From Nepenthes gracilis (lineage: Eukaryota; Streptophyta; Magnoliopsida; Caryophyllales; Nepenthaceae), in the NCBI GenBank assembly GCA_033239525.1, contig BSYO01000013.1, forward strand, positions 8,270,501-8,334,500: DNA of 64,000 nucleotides, read 5' to 3'. This document shows, in pieces, positions 22,247 to 35,784 of the stretch. Made by a program: the position numbers and the translations under genes. The first letter of the stretch is position 1. Each line of letters begins with the position of its first letter. The notes under the pieces are model-generated. The model had not been told where the DNA came from, did not search any database, and was given only the letters and a program-made list of their open reading frames with translations.

Positions 22247-24207
22247 ATTATTTTTTATATAATAAAAATGGCAGCCGTTGGATTTAAAGCGGGCAAGAGA
22301 TGCAATGGCCTGACAGCTCAAACTATATGCCCCACGGGGAGAAGAGTAGAGGGAGTCAATGCAATAGACAAGACGGTAATAGTCTTTGCACTTGGATGGG
22401 CATGTGTTGAAATCATAATTGCGTCAAAAGTACCTAGATAGCCCTGAAGCTCTAAAGCTCAAAACCTCAGCTCGCTGAACCAATCGCTGCTTCTCAACTG
22501 AGGATGGGTTAGGGACACATGAACTAGCAGGTGGACCCTCCGAGCCAAGTGATGAGCTTCCACCATCTCCAGATGCCTCGCCCTAAGCACACTGTTCACT
22601 AGAATCATCGTTGCCCTCACTGGAACGCATCCTTCTTAAAGGTGCGGATGAAGGATATAAATACCGAGCGTTCAATCTCTTTCGCTTCCTCGGACTAGAA
22701 GTAGAGATCACCGTGTCATTGTCGCCGCATCCGCCACTGCCAAGGCTACTACCCTTGTCAACGTCCCCTTGGTGTCGAGGGTCCAACCAACACTAGGAAG
22801 CTCACTCTCATTCAAGAAGGTGCGATTTGCCCCAAGGAGGCCGACATTAGAACATATCATGTTTATTTCAATGTGAATAAAGATTAGCTCACAAGGGCTG
22901 AAATGTCCTCGAATGTCCTCAAAATAATGATTTAAGCGGCCCCGTGCCAAAGATAAGGCCAGTTCATTGGGGTTTTGTAAAAAAAAATAATCTCCCATTT
23001 GGTTCACTAAAATTATAATTCTATTTCCGATTAATTTTTCTAAAATTATAATTTTTTTATTTGGTTGATAAATTAGTTAAAAATAAATATTTTTAAAAAA
23101 ATATTTATTTTTATAAATATGGAAATAGATATTTTTACGTATATGAAAATAGTTATTCCCTATTATTATTATTATTATTACTAATAAGTTTTATTAATAA
23201 TAATAATATTATTATTACATATTATTATATATTATTATTATTTTATTATTATTAATACATATTATTATTATTATTATTATTATTGTTCTAACTTTATTAT
23301 TATTTATTATTCTAACATACTATTCTACAAACTAAATAATAGAATACTAATTCTTATCTTATTCTATTCTAACAACCAAACATAAAACGTGTAACTTTCA
23401 TTCCATTGACAAATCGAGATACCTCCAATAAAGTCATGCACTCCTCAAACTAATAAAATATCAATCCGAATCGTTATGCCCGAATGTAATTATAACCCTT
23501 ACCACCACGGGAGTAAGAACAAAGCTCCTTTGATGGAGAAAAACACTTTAAGTGATGTGATACCCTACAACATCGGGCTTGAGTTGCACTATTGGAAGAC
23601 CCAGCGCATTTTGGATAAACTCCACCTGCTAAGCGAGATGAAAGCAAACTCTTGCCTTTTGGGAGAACATATATACACATGCAACATGCTGGAGGGGCAG
23701 ATGTTCTCTCATCCAACACAAGAACTTCTATGCTGTAATTTGTTGGAGTGCCATGCTTTCGACGCAACTCCATTACATCTCCAACAAAAAACAAGGGAAT
23801 AAAAATTAGGCACATGTTCTGTAATGAAAATCGAATAACTGATAAAAGGAACGAAATACGGTATGAGATATGAGGAAGAAGAGAGGAGGCGTGGAGCACA
23901 CATGCAGGCACCAGACATTTCACATGGGGGTCATCTAACATCCGCTTGTAGTCATTGGGTGCCAGGGGTCTCGACCTTTAGAGTCCACTATGAAAACTTT
24001 GGGTCCTAGTCTGGCATATCCCATGTCAGGCTCGATTAGGTATAGTCTCAAATTAATCAGATTATATCATTTAACTAAGTTATTTTACGGACAGGGTAAT
24101 ATTAAAATTCTTTTCACTGAGCTTAGCCATATCCCCCCAAGAAGACTGCTAATTAAATAAAACTAACAGCCTTTGAGCTCAAAATACAACCTGGAAGCTA
24201 AGGGTAA
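22247..24207. other. remnant between the MULE palindrome and the right LTR
   Basis: Minus-strand frames at 22786-22583 (serine/glycine-rich, with a basic PRKRKRLN stretch) and 23007-22708 look like fragments of the same unknown transposon-borne gene as 16261-16755, split by the palindrome. The rest is AT-rich, with a MITE-like piece at 22985-23385 and an unremarkable stretch at 23390-24207. Confidence 0.35.
22985..23385. mobile_element. MITE-like AT-rich element with ATT microsatellite
   Basis: The stretch begins ATTTGGTTCACTAAAATTAT and ends TCTAACAACCAAACATAAAA, giving inverted TTTGGTT/AACCAAA ends like the element at 48550-49239. The middle is an impure ATT/TTA microsatellite, about 23165-23290. 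Exact ends and target duplication are not clear. Confidence 0.4.
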
Positions 24208-25300
24208 TGTTAGGTCCCAATAAAGTGTGCCTAACTCAAATGAATAAAAATAGAAAACAAAGAAAGAAAAAAAGGAATACCCAAATGGAAAAAAATGACC
24301 TAGATGAATAAATAGATAAAAAAAAAAAATAAACCTTAATATTCGATTCAATAAGTTTAAACCCTATTGTGAACTTATAGGCCCAAAATAACTAGAACAA
24401 TTAGGAGTCTTAGCCTATATCATTTGATTAATAAGAAGGTTTTTATCATATCACTTACCTAATAATATGAGGCTATTTCATTATTAATATTTTCTTGCTA
24501 TTTTGCTATTAATTCTTCTTCCTTATTTCATCATTAAACTTTTTCCAAAACACTTTATTTAAAAAATAACCAAAGACTAGAGAGAAGACCAAGTTTGACA
24601 GACTAAGGCAAAGTAAAAAACTAGGAAAGGAGAGAAAGAAGGATGGTTGGTGCAAGGTCTCACCACAAACCAATGTTGTCATCGCTCCCTTAACCATCCA
24701 TATCACACTCATTGGCTGCAATGTCAGCCGTCTACACTAGCTCCATCATAATGACTACTGTCCCCAAGGCTATTGCCGCCAAGGCTAACACTTCGATATC
24801 ACTTACCACCCGTATATAATCTCAACATCCTTACTAGCTAAGCCTACTACTAATTGGTTTAGAGCACTAATTGGTCAAGTGGTCCATTGGCAAAATATTG
24901 AATTCTTCTCTAGCAACCTACTAGCTATTATACTGAGTTAAGATCTAAAGTTTGAATGGGTTAAAAGGAATAAATATTATAGAGTTATATATTTAAGTAA
25001 GACCCTCTAATCTTTTAATCAAAGTGATTACACGGTTTAAAAAGGTATCAACCATTACGCTCAACGTATTAGACCTGATAGTTTTCATTTCCTTATAATC
25101 AAGATATATTGATACTTTATATTTATTTTTACTGTTATTTGAAATGTTTTACTGACTTAATCATCGGAAGAGTTTTTAGGAAAATTCATCCAAAATTTTT
25201 TTCATCTCTTTTATATTTGTGGAGTGTAAAAAAATTGATTTCATGTTTATGATTATGCTCGAACGTGTTATTAAAGGTTCAAGGGCAAATTATTTTTTTT
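24208..25300 (+). repeat. right LTR of the decayed gypsy-type element
   Basis: Direct, diverged copy of 5876-7042. The right end is approximate because similarity fades near 25300. It lies about 2.5 kb upstream of the DA1 start codon and so forms part of that gene's upstream region. Confidence 0.55.
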
Positions 25301-27872
25301 AGGTACAAATTACAAATATATTTTATATGATTGACCAAATTACAAATATATAGACTCATTTACAATGCTATATATTAGATAGGCTTATTCACACGACAAA
25401 AAGAACAAAAATTATGACTTGAGGATCCCAAAATAAACAAAACAAAAAGACAACACGAAAGAATTACGTTTTGGAGAGTATCTTATATTATGCGACTAAA
25501 CTAACCGTTAAGATGATGTAATGCCTGAGAACTTCGATTACGTCAAACAAAACCCCACATAAATAGTGAAGGGAAACTCGCAGCATTGTAAATGCCCAAC
25601 TGGGTTTGAACGTTGCGTCGTCAAATCCTCATGGGTTTATCCACATCTCACGTTTCCTCGGATTTTGACATTGATTCTTCTCAATCTGTAATCGTACACC
25701 TCGATTCGATTGGAATTATTTAAATTTGTTTAATCACTGATATAAAAGTGAAGTCTACATGCTTATTGACCGGAGTTTTTTTTTTTTTTCTTCCACTACG
25801 GAATTTTCATATTTAAACGTACCTATTTTCTTCTCGTGCATCATTTTTTTTGATTGAAGTATAGAGCAGAATCCCTTATACTACATTGCTTTCAAGGCAA
25901 TAAATTTGCCAGCTTATGGCGCGGATCGCTATTTTCTTCTACAATTTTGGCAAGCTTTTCATCTAAATTGGGGTGAGTGGCGGATGCCTCATCTAATTCC
26001 CATATTCCCGTTATTTTCACTCTTTATAAATTACCTGCTCGCGATTAGCTCAAGTAGTATATCTCTCTCCCTTAATGTGCCTCTTGTTATCTTTTTTTGT
26101 TTTTTGTTTTTTGTTTTTTTGTAATGTTTTCGGTCATATGATGGAAATTTTAGGGTTTTGCAATCTATATGCTGCTCTACATGCTACCCGTAGAGCAGCA
26201 TTCTTATGCCTGTTGGATTAGTGATATTCATCGTATTAATAGTAGGAGTTTGTTCAGCTCAATCAATGGGATTTTTTTGAGTTTTGTTTGGTTGTTTCCA
26301 GTTGGCTGAACCCTTGTCATTGTCTATTACTGGGAAAATATTTTTTTAGTTTTCCGTCATTACTGGGAAATTCTTGAAGGGCAATTGAAGGAAGTTGAAA
26401 AATTGGAAAAAAAGAAGAAGAGAACATTGATTATGTTGCCGAAAATACTTAATCTTCATTTAGGTAATATAGCAAGATGGAGATGCCTTTACGCTCAACT
26501 GGTGGGTTAAAAAGTAGCTGGTTGTATGTTGTTAATGATTTGATTAAGAAGGTCCGCACAACTCAGTTTTATTGACTTTTTTGCTGCCATGAACTTTTGG
26601 ATAATTCTCAAATTTGGTATTTGGAATTCTAGATGTGGGAAACCGTTCTTGGTAAATGAAGGACGTGCCTCCTTCCTTGTTACAATATTTATGGTTTAAA
26701 CGGGAAAAAATGTGCTGGACAAGACATTGATAAACAAGGAAAAGGATGAAGATGAAGATTCCATGACTCCGTGGTTATTGAAAGATGTGCATATATGTGT
26801 CCTTATAATCTGAGCTTTCTGAAATCATAAGTCAACTTGGACTCATGAAAATAACAGTATAGGGACTTCTAAATCTGCAAGAGACATCATGAGTTAAGAG
26901 TACTCTGCTAGAGTAAAAACTTGTATTAAAAGAGATTCAAGTCGAGGTTAATGTGCTCATAGTGAATACATTGCACTCATCTTAGCTATTGGATAGAGGA
27001 AGAAGCGTAGAAAGCTCAAATGAAACTTCTAAATTAGTGAGCATGGCTGTCAAAGAAGTACAGACTTATCCTATAATGATCTATTTGATCTTTACTTTTG
27101 AACATGCTCATAATTAATTCATGGATAAGGACATTTCTCTGTTGCTGTCTCCTCCCCCTTCCACCACTGTATGTATGCACGTTTCTTATGCCTTCTGCCT
27201 GTAACTGACTATTTGGTTTGCTAGAAGAAACGTTGTTTGTTTGCAAAATGGGAAGTGACACTTACGACTGGAACATGGAACCTCGGCTTCAGTTAGCAGC
27301 TATCTAGTTAATTAAATACAATTATGCTACTGTGCTTAATCAATCAATCCTTCTAGAGATCTTTGCATGTTATGCCAATCTGAAGCTTACTGTGAAGAGG
27401 ATTGCCCTTGGCAACTAAACAACTCCTATAAGTCATGATTCCTGGAGAATGGGGCATGAAGATCAGCTTTATGAGAGACTGTAGTATGAAAATAGTCACA
27501 GACCTTAGAAGTTGTGCTTCATCGTGCCATCATTAAATTGCCAGTAGACCATAAAATTGAAGCTTACATGACCAACCATTTTGTCAAGAGGAGACCTTTT
27601 TAAGTTAAAATACGGTTAATGTGTCTAAAGAGTTATAAAATGTTGATAATTTTTTCTGATGGATGATTCATATTATGGTTACATGTTATGATGATTAATG
27701 TAGTATATTTAAATTGGCTCTTGTACAACTGAATGGTTTTGAACTGATGACAAAAAGATATAGCATGCCTTTATATCATCCTCTTCTTTGGCATTTTTTT
27801 AAAAAAATTGTTCATGCATATATTCATGTAGGTAAATGCTTCAGCAACCATGAGAAGATAACACTGAGGATA
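25301..27872 (+). promoter_or_regulatory. upstream region and 5' UTR of the DA1-like gene
   Basis: No protein-coding exon was recognised. A GC-richer patch at about 25550-25720 with CT-rich words is a plausible transcription start and first non-coding exon. The ATTCATGTAG border at about 27822-27831 looks like the acceptor of the exon that carries the ATG at 27873. Promoter elements cannot be assigned from sequence alone. Confidence 0.35.
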
Positions 27873-30800
27873 ATGGGGTGGCTTAGCAAACTTTTCAAGG
27901 GTTCCAGCCATAAGATTCCAGAAAGGCACATAGTATCTGATGTACATGGAGAGCATCCCGCCTTGAATAATGCTTGTGCTTCAGAGGTAAACATAGTGTC
28001 TGATTCTCGCCATATTTCTTGAAAATGACTATTTGTTATGAAGTATTGATTTTGATCTTCCTTAAAATAGTTGGTTTTCACCCATGATAATTGCCATTTA
28101 TATGTTTTTCTGACATAATGTAATCACCTCTCCTTATGGCTTAATAGAACCTGATTTGATCTGGGATGCTCAATATAGGATGTGTGGGCAGAGTGTGAGA
28201 ATGAAGACATCGACATTGCTATTGCATTATCGCTTTTGGAAGAAGATAAAAAAGGAAAACATGTCATTGGTGCGTATTGCTCTGTCATTCCTAGTAATGT
28301 CCTGACTTCTCATATGGGTTTAAAATTTTCACCCAGATGGTATATTCTTCTCTACTGAATAGAGTGCTTTTATCAAGAACAGCAAAATAATCATGGAGAG
28401 AATAGAGTCGTATCTCTAATATACTTTATATTGTACAGCACGACACAGTGCTTGTATATAAGGTAGTCTTGCAAAGCTTTCCTTTTTCTTGATAACATTT
28501 TGCCATATTTGGAGATAAAAACAATGAGGTGAGCCTTTTATGCGATGGAAAGATTGCTTTATTGCGTTGTGGACATCATAGTAATATTGCAGAAACAAAC
28601 TCTTTGCAACATAAGGGTAAGACTGTGTATATCTAATCTTTTGCAGACTTATACCCTATCATGTGGGTAATGCAGTATGAATTAGACTTAAACGTCTATA
28701 GCCCTGGATGACATAATTGTCTACAGTGTGAGATGAATGTTGCTGGAAATCCATGGGCTATAGTTTCCTTATAGGAGGCATTTTCAATAGAATATGTGGA
28801 CACTCGCATGCTTCACGAGCTTGTGGAGAGTATTAGATGCCTTTTGTGATTATGAAGATAGATATGTTCGTTTGTCCTCATCTTTGGTTGAAGTTTTCTT
28901 TGAAGTATAGCGTGTGGCACTTTTGACATGCATATATTGGCAACCTGATGAATTATGTGTGCTTTGTTAGATCATGAATCTCAACTGAAGGAAGATGAAC
29001 AACTTGCTCGATCCCTTCAAGAAAGGTTGAATCCTCCATCCCCTCCACAAAATGAATATGGAAATGGGTTCATGAGTCAACCCCTTTCCATTCCCTTCTC
29101 AGCTGGATACAGGTATTTGGTCAACTGCTTTTATTTGAACAAGTACTGTTATTGTAATATTTCTTTGTATATTATTATTCTGGTGACACGGGGATCATTT
29201 AATATCTTGCTTACATGCAAAAAGTGATATCATATTTTATTTATTTTACTCAATAAAACAATAATTCATTGATAGATAGCGTCATAAATGGTGCCATCAA
29301 TGCACAAAAGGATTTTCTGGAAGAGGCAAACAAGTAAAAGCACTTCAAAATGTAGAGCCTCAGTTCTCTATGGTGCATCCATTACAAAATTTATATTATA
29401 TTCAAATGAAGATATTTAAAGAATCAGGTGGCATGGTGTATGAGGTTTGCACAATGTTACCCTTGCATAGGAGACATATTTGTATTTTTAATATCTTTGA
29501 TCTAATATTGAGTCGTGAAGGGAAGGAGGTTACTGTGGTTACCCTGCAAAAACCTAGCTGGCAATGTCTTAGAGATGAGAAAAGATTTCTTTACTCTGTA
29601 TGGAGTGAGATGGGTGGGCTTCATATTAGGCTTTGCCCAAATGGAATGGATAGATTTTCCTTCGTTATCTGATCCTGATCTTGAGAGTTTATAGCATAGT
29701 TTTTAAACCTTTTTGCTTCCCCATCGGGGAATACGTAAATTCCCTAGAAACATTTATCTATTCACTTACATTTGAAGGTTATGTAAACGTTCGTTTTCAA
29801 ATAGTGGAAAAAAAAAAGTAGACACTCGTTCAAAATCCGTTTGTTAAACTGGAATATCATTGTGAGGAAATCCAGTAACTAGAAGATTCTGTTGATTCTT
29901 CTCCAAATAAATATTAATCTTGTCATTTGATGCCATTATCAATGATGTCATAGTGCTGACTAATATCTCTGTATCGTAGAACTCAGTTCAGTAGTTCTAC
30001 CACCATATAGTATAGAAGATACTATATTGATTACTCTATCTCTTGCACAGGATTTGTGCCGGCTGCCACACTGAAATCGGTAATGGGCGTTTTCTAAGTT
30101 GCATGGGTGCAATTTGGCATCCTGAATGTTTCAGGTGCCATGCTTGTAATTTACCAATTTCAGGACATGAGGTACAATGTTATTTCTGATTGGTTGGTAA
30201 ATAAATCCTGCCAATAGATGGTGGGAGTTTTCTAAAGATTGTCTTCCCTTCTTTCTTTCTCTCAGTTGATATAGGAGGTCACCCTGTGATTTGTACTTGC
30301 TCATGCATTTTTCTATTCGTTTGTTTGTAGTTCTCCATATCTGGAGGAAACCCTTATCACAGAACTTGCTACAAGGAGCATTATCATCCAAAGTGTGGCG
30401 TTTGCAAGCAGTTTGTAAGTACATTTTTGTAGGTTTAAGAATTGTTTTTCTCATTTTCATGTGTTCTCATGGCAATCTTCCCAACTTTTTCAATAAAGAA
30501 CAAAGAAAAAAACGGAAAATTCCTAATAGGACTTAGTGCGTACCCTTTACATTAATGTTTTCATCCCTCTGGCCTCCAAGTGAAAAAGGGCAAAGAGAGA
30601 AGAGTTGTTGTCCCCCTTGTCAGGTATCTTCTTTCTCTTTCTATGTTACAATTGTGAAATTGGCCCTGCCAACTACTATGGCACCATTTTCACTATCAAT
30701 TTGCCCTTATTTCTTTTCATTGATTTCCTCCTTAACTTCCCTTGCTTTCATATTGCATTATTGTCCCCATCACCTACCAATCCTTCATTACAATGAAGGT

Positions 30801-33800
30801 TAATCTAATATCATAGACTCAACTCTCCTAACATAATCTCTTGCAGTCAACCTTCCAGCACCATGTGACTCTACTGGTGTATCAAACACAACCTCTAATT
30901 TTTTCTTCCTAGGAAGGCCAGCAAATTTTCTTAAATATTGACCAAAATCATATAATCCACTATTGCTAAAAAGCAACAAAGTGTTTTTGCAAACATTTTT
31001 AAGGTATGGCTGTTGGTTTTGAGTGAACCACAAAAAAAAAACTAGGAAAAACTGTTGTTTTGAGTGAGAGGATCTTAGGCAAATCAAATTGATCATTAGG
31101 GAGATTCTTATAACCAGCTTTGATTCGTCTTTCCTGTGTTATTTGTTATCTTCTAGTTCTTCTGTATGGTTGAAATTGAGCTTGAACATATTGAAATCAG
31201 ACTGAAGGATGCTTTTACACTGCCATGGGTAGTATCACCATTGTGCAATGACAAGTTATGGAGCATGGATGCCTGCAATTTTCCTTTAATTTAAAACTGG
31301 AAGTTTGTGGCCAATATACAGAGTGCTTCATAACCAATGAACAAGAAAGAAAATATGAGAAAAACACGCAACAAATTAGAAGAGGGTAAACTATTGGAAT
31401 TTATTTGTTACATTTTATTGAATCATTATCTTTTCAGTCAGTTTGTTTGAGGAGAGTAGTATTACATAAAAATTCCACTATTTCTTCAAATAAGGTTGTT
31501 GTCAAATACATGAGCTTCAAATTGGCTGCTGTATCCAGTTCTAACTACTGAACATGGTTTCAGGCCATCACTGAGTTGCATTTTTATTATTTGGTTTCTA
31601 TCTGTAGGATTCACTTTTATTAAAAAAAAAAAAAATATGCTTATTCTTATTGAAATGTTTTTCCTTGAATCTGTCTTCCCTTTCACAGATTCCAACAAAT
31701 GCTGCTGGTCTCATTGAATATAGGGCGCATCCTTTTTGGGACCAAAAGTATTGCCCTTTGCATGAGCTTGACGGAACTCCTAGGTGTTGCAGTTGTGAGC
31801 GATTGGAGGTCAGTGTAAATTACATATGCTACTTCCTACGAAGGAAAGTTTGCCTTGGAAATTTGTGATACTTTTTCTTTGTTGTCTCTGTCTTTCTACA
31901 AAATTTCAATGACTTCAAACTTTTGCTTACATATGCAGCCACTGGACACCGGATTTGTTTCTCTTGATGATGGTCGGAACCTCTGCTTGGAATGTTTGGA
32001 TTCTGCAATCATGAATACTAAACAGTGTCAACCACTTTACCTAGACGTACAAGAATTCTATGAAAGCTTAAATATGAAAGTGGAGCAGCAAGTTCCGTTG
32101 CTTCTTGTTGAGAGGCAAGCTCTAAATGAAGCCCTGGAGGGAGAAAAACATGTAAAGGCAAAGATGTGAATATGTCAATGACTGGTTCATTAACAAGCAG
32201 TGAATTCTTTCATTCTTTTGACTTTAGGGAAACAAATTCATTTATGAAAAGCAATTGAAGTTAAATTTATGCTTATTGTTTCATGGTGACCAGGGCCATC
32301 ATCATATGCCTGAGACCAGAGGGCTTTGCCTGTCCGAGGAACAATCTATCACCACTGTGAGGACTTTTTGTTTGTCTTTGTGTGTGGCTTGTGGTTGTGC
32401 TTCCATCTTCTATGTCAATATGTTTTTCACGTGATTTAATTGCGGAAAATAATATGCATTATATCTTTTGAATTGCCAGGTTTTGCAAAGACCAAGAATG
32501 GGGGCAGGGAATGGGACTATGGACTTGATAACAGAGCCCTATAAACTAACCCGTTATTGTGATGTGACTGCAATTCTTGTTCTGCATGGCCTTCCTAGGT
32601 ATATTCCTCCCTCACTTAGCTGGCTGATACTTGAGGACTGGGAAAAAGTGGGGGAAGCATGCGAATTCTCTTCTATTTGAGAATGTATACTTTTTTGCTG
32701 CGGACCTTCTATTCATTTATTCCTCTCTCTCTTATCTACTCTTCATATTTCTCTGCATCAATTTTCTATTGCTTAATTCTCCCATGCTCAATTATCTCGT
32801 TATTTTTCATATATTTCCTTCGACGTTTTATTCTCTCATCAATACCTTTTAAGGTCATTGCAATTCCTTAAAACATCTGTGCGAGAGTGCACTTATTTTG
32901 TGCTATATATAAAACTTTTATGTAAATCCACTAAATACTCCTTTATGTAAATAATATTTCTTTTCAATGTATCTGTCTGCCATAAAGCGAAGTAACTGTT
33001 TGATCATTCCCAAGTATACTAACACAGCTTTTTGGGTTCAAATATCTTTTTGAAGTCTTCCTCATTGAATCATGTTCAATGTTATGAAGTTTCTTGTCAT
33101 TTCAGTACCACCAATATAAATCAGCTTCGTCCAAGATGTAAATCAGCTTCCAATGCTGCAAGTTGTTTGTTAATGGTGCCAAATGATAGGTATCTCAATT
33201 AACTGTGCATCAAGCTGTATATGCTTCATGAAAAGCACAAAATAGGGGAAGTGTGGTGCATGATGATCCTATATTGTAGTTCTAGGGATGGTCAAATTTG
33301 TAAGGATCCTTACATTTGCATTTTAAAGAGGTCATTTATACGTTTTAAACTCATGACTTCACGGTCACTTGTTATGACCCTAGTACCAAATCAAATATTA
33401 AGACATTATTAAATATAACCATAAACCAAAAACTGAAAGTTTCAAACCAAAAAGTTAATTTCTGCAATTAACTCCAAATAATGATAAAAATGTCTTAGGA
33501 TTGGCCAAACTCTCTTCGTTTGGCCCTATGATTGAAGTACCTACTCAAAACTCATCAACAAATTAGGGAAATTGTCTACTGATACCAATCCAATAACATC
33601 ATCATTGTAAACATAAAGAAGTCTACAAAATGGGTTCCACTGCCCAAATATAGAAATACCGTACAATCCCACAATACCAAAACCCAAACATTTGCAACTC
33701 TAACAACAAATCCCAAATACACGATTAAACAACTATAATCTAATCCTTTAAAGTCTTCTATGATGTAGGCATCATGAAAGAGATCAAAACCCGCTAATCT

Positions 33801-35738
33801 GAAAGATTACAAAAATATAGTAACAGTTAACCTAATGTTCAGTAAAGTGTATATATATACATATGTGATATATATGACAAAAATGTGAAAAAATCAAATA
33901 TCAATAATCATATACAAAATACAAAATGAGCAAGAACCAATGGTTAATGATAACCTCACCAATTAAGATATAATATCAAAGGTCGAGCTACAAAATTTTC
34001 TCATAGCCTAGGCCATATACCACTATTCAAACCCGTGGGTGGGCCAACTACATATTATATCATTTGGACGAGGACAAATGCCCATTTTTGAATCTGTGAA
34101 TATTAGATAACATCATTTGCTTACAATAATATAGTAAGATATGTCCAAATATGTTTAATTAATTTTCTATAATAGTTCCTATTTTAGACAAAAGAAATAT
34201 TCCTCAACAAATATACAAATTTCAAATCAGGAAGACAAATAATTCTTACGAAATTTAAAGTAGAGTTTTTGTCAAATACTTGTATAAAAGAGACATGCAA
34301 GACTAATTATTCAAAAATCTTAAAATTTCTTAATAAATTTCACAAAGTTTGGTACAAGCCTTTAAAATCTCATAAAATGTAAGTAATATGGACATACATG
34401 CAAGTAAAAGCAAAGTAAGACCAACGAAGAACTATATGCATGTACATTTAAATAAGAATTGAAAGAAATATTATGAAGATTTTAGCAATAAATGAAAAAA
34501 AAAAGATTTAAATGTATTTGCCTTAAGTTAAATATTATCAATATCAAACATGAAAATGTTTCAAAATCAACTTTTTTTACTCTCTCTCCTCTTCTTTTTT
34601 TCTCTTTTCCTTTTTTTTTGAATTCCAAATGAAAATCAACTAAGGGTTGATTATATATCCAGATTAGTGCATAGATGCCTATTGTGTGCTCATTATGTGT
34701 GAGGCCAAGAAGCTCACTGTGCACGTGTGTCCTTCATGCATGGCCTTAGGTGCACAACTACTGCCATGCACACATAAGTATGCTTCATGCACTGCTCAAG
34801 TTCCATCTATACTGTCATGCACGCACAAGCATGATTCATGCACGCATTAGGTGCCACTCATGCTGTTATGCACACATAAGCTTGCCTTCCAACGCCTCTC
34901 AGGCATCCCATTTCTACTAGCAACGCACTAGCGCCACTCATGAGTGGGTCAAGTACTGCTCCACTTCTTTCAGTTATTTAATTTCTCATGCAAACATATA
35001 ATTATTCTCAATTATTCATATATTTTAATCAAAATTTGATGTCATAAAGTATAAATGAAGGATTGATGTTACAATTCTCATCTCCTTATCAAATTTCATC
35101 TTCAAAATTTACATACCTCAATGATAGGATAGGGTGGATACTTCTCTCAATCTTGTCTTCACATTCCCAAGTGGTTTTTCTAATGCGTGATTCCTCCATA
35201 GCACATTAATCGGAGGGATCACCTTAGTATGAGGGATTTGAACTCGCCTTGTTACGACATTAACTCTAGTAGATAATAATAATGATATCAAAATAATAGT
35301 TATACAAAATATATTACAATCTAATAACCAAAGTTGGGTCAGACATTTCATACTAATATAAAAAACAACTTGATTGAAAATAAATTCGTAATGGATATAG
35401 GAACTGGCCAAACTAACATTGTCTAGGCTCAAAATAACATATATACCTGCTTAAGTCCAAAATCTTTGCAAGGAAAAGCATATGACCTAATACCTAATAT
35501 ATCGCAAAATGAAGCCAACCATAACGTCCATTGGACACATTGTCCCAAAATAACAAATTGCCGACAACTCAAAATATACATAAATCCAGTACAAAAAATC
35601 TCAAACATTTCTCAAATTACAAATATAGCTAAACAAAAATCTTCATCAGTCCTCTATCCATCTCTTGCACGTGTCTATGGTCTACTAATTTAGAAGGGTT
35701 AGAAAACAATTATAAATTATGAGCTTAATGCTCAATAA

Positions 35739-35784
<46 letters not shown>

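Larger units (their letters stand above)
5876..25300 (+). mobile_element. decayed Ty3/gypsy-type LTR element hosting two nested insertions
   Basis: Two diverged direct repeats of about 1.1 kb, starting TGTTGAGTCC at 5876 and TGTTAGGTCC at 24208, keep the same order of words throughout (for example the TTGGCAAAA-C/T-ATTGA motif and the CAACGTATCA/TTAGA motif near their ends). A decayed primer binding site follows the left copy. Subtracting the copia element (8459-14087) and the MULE palindrome (about 17066-22246) leaves an interior of about 6.4 kb with no readable gag-pol. Right end and target duplication are not resolved. Alternatively these are two independent solo LTRs; the PBS after the left copy argues against that. 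Confidence 0.5.
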
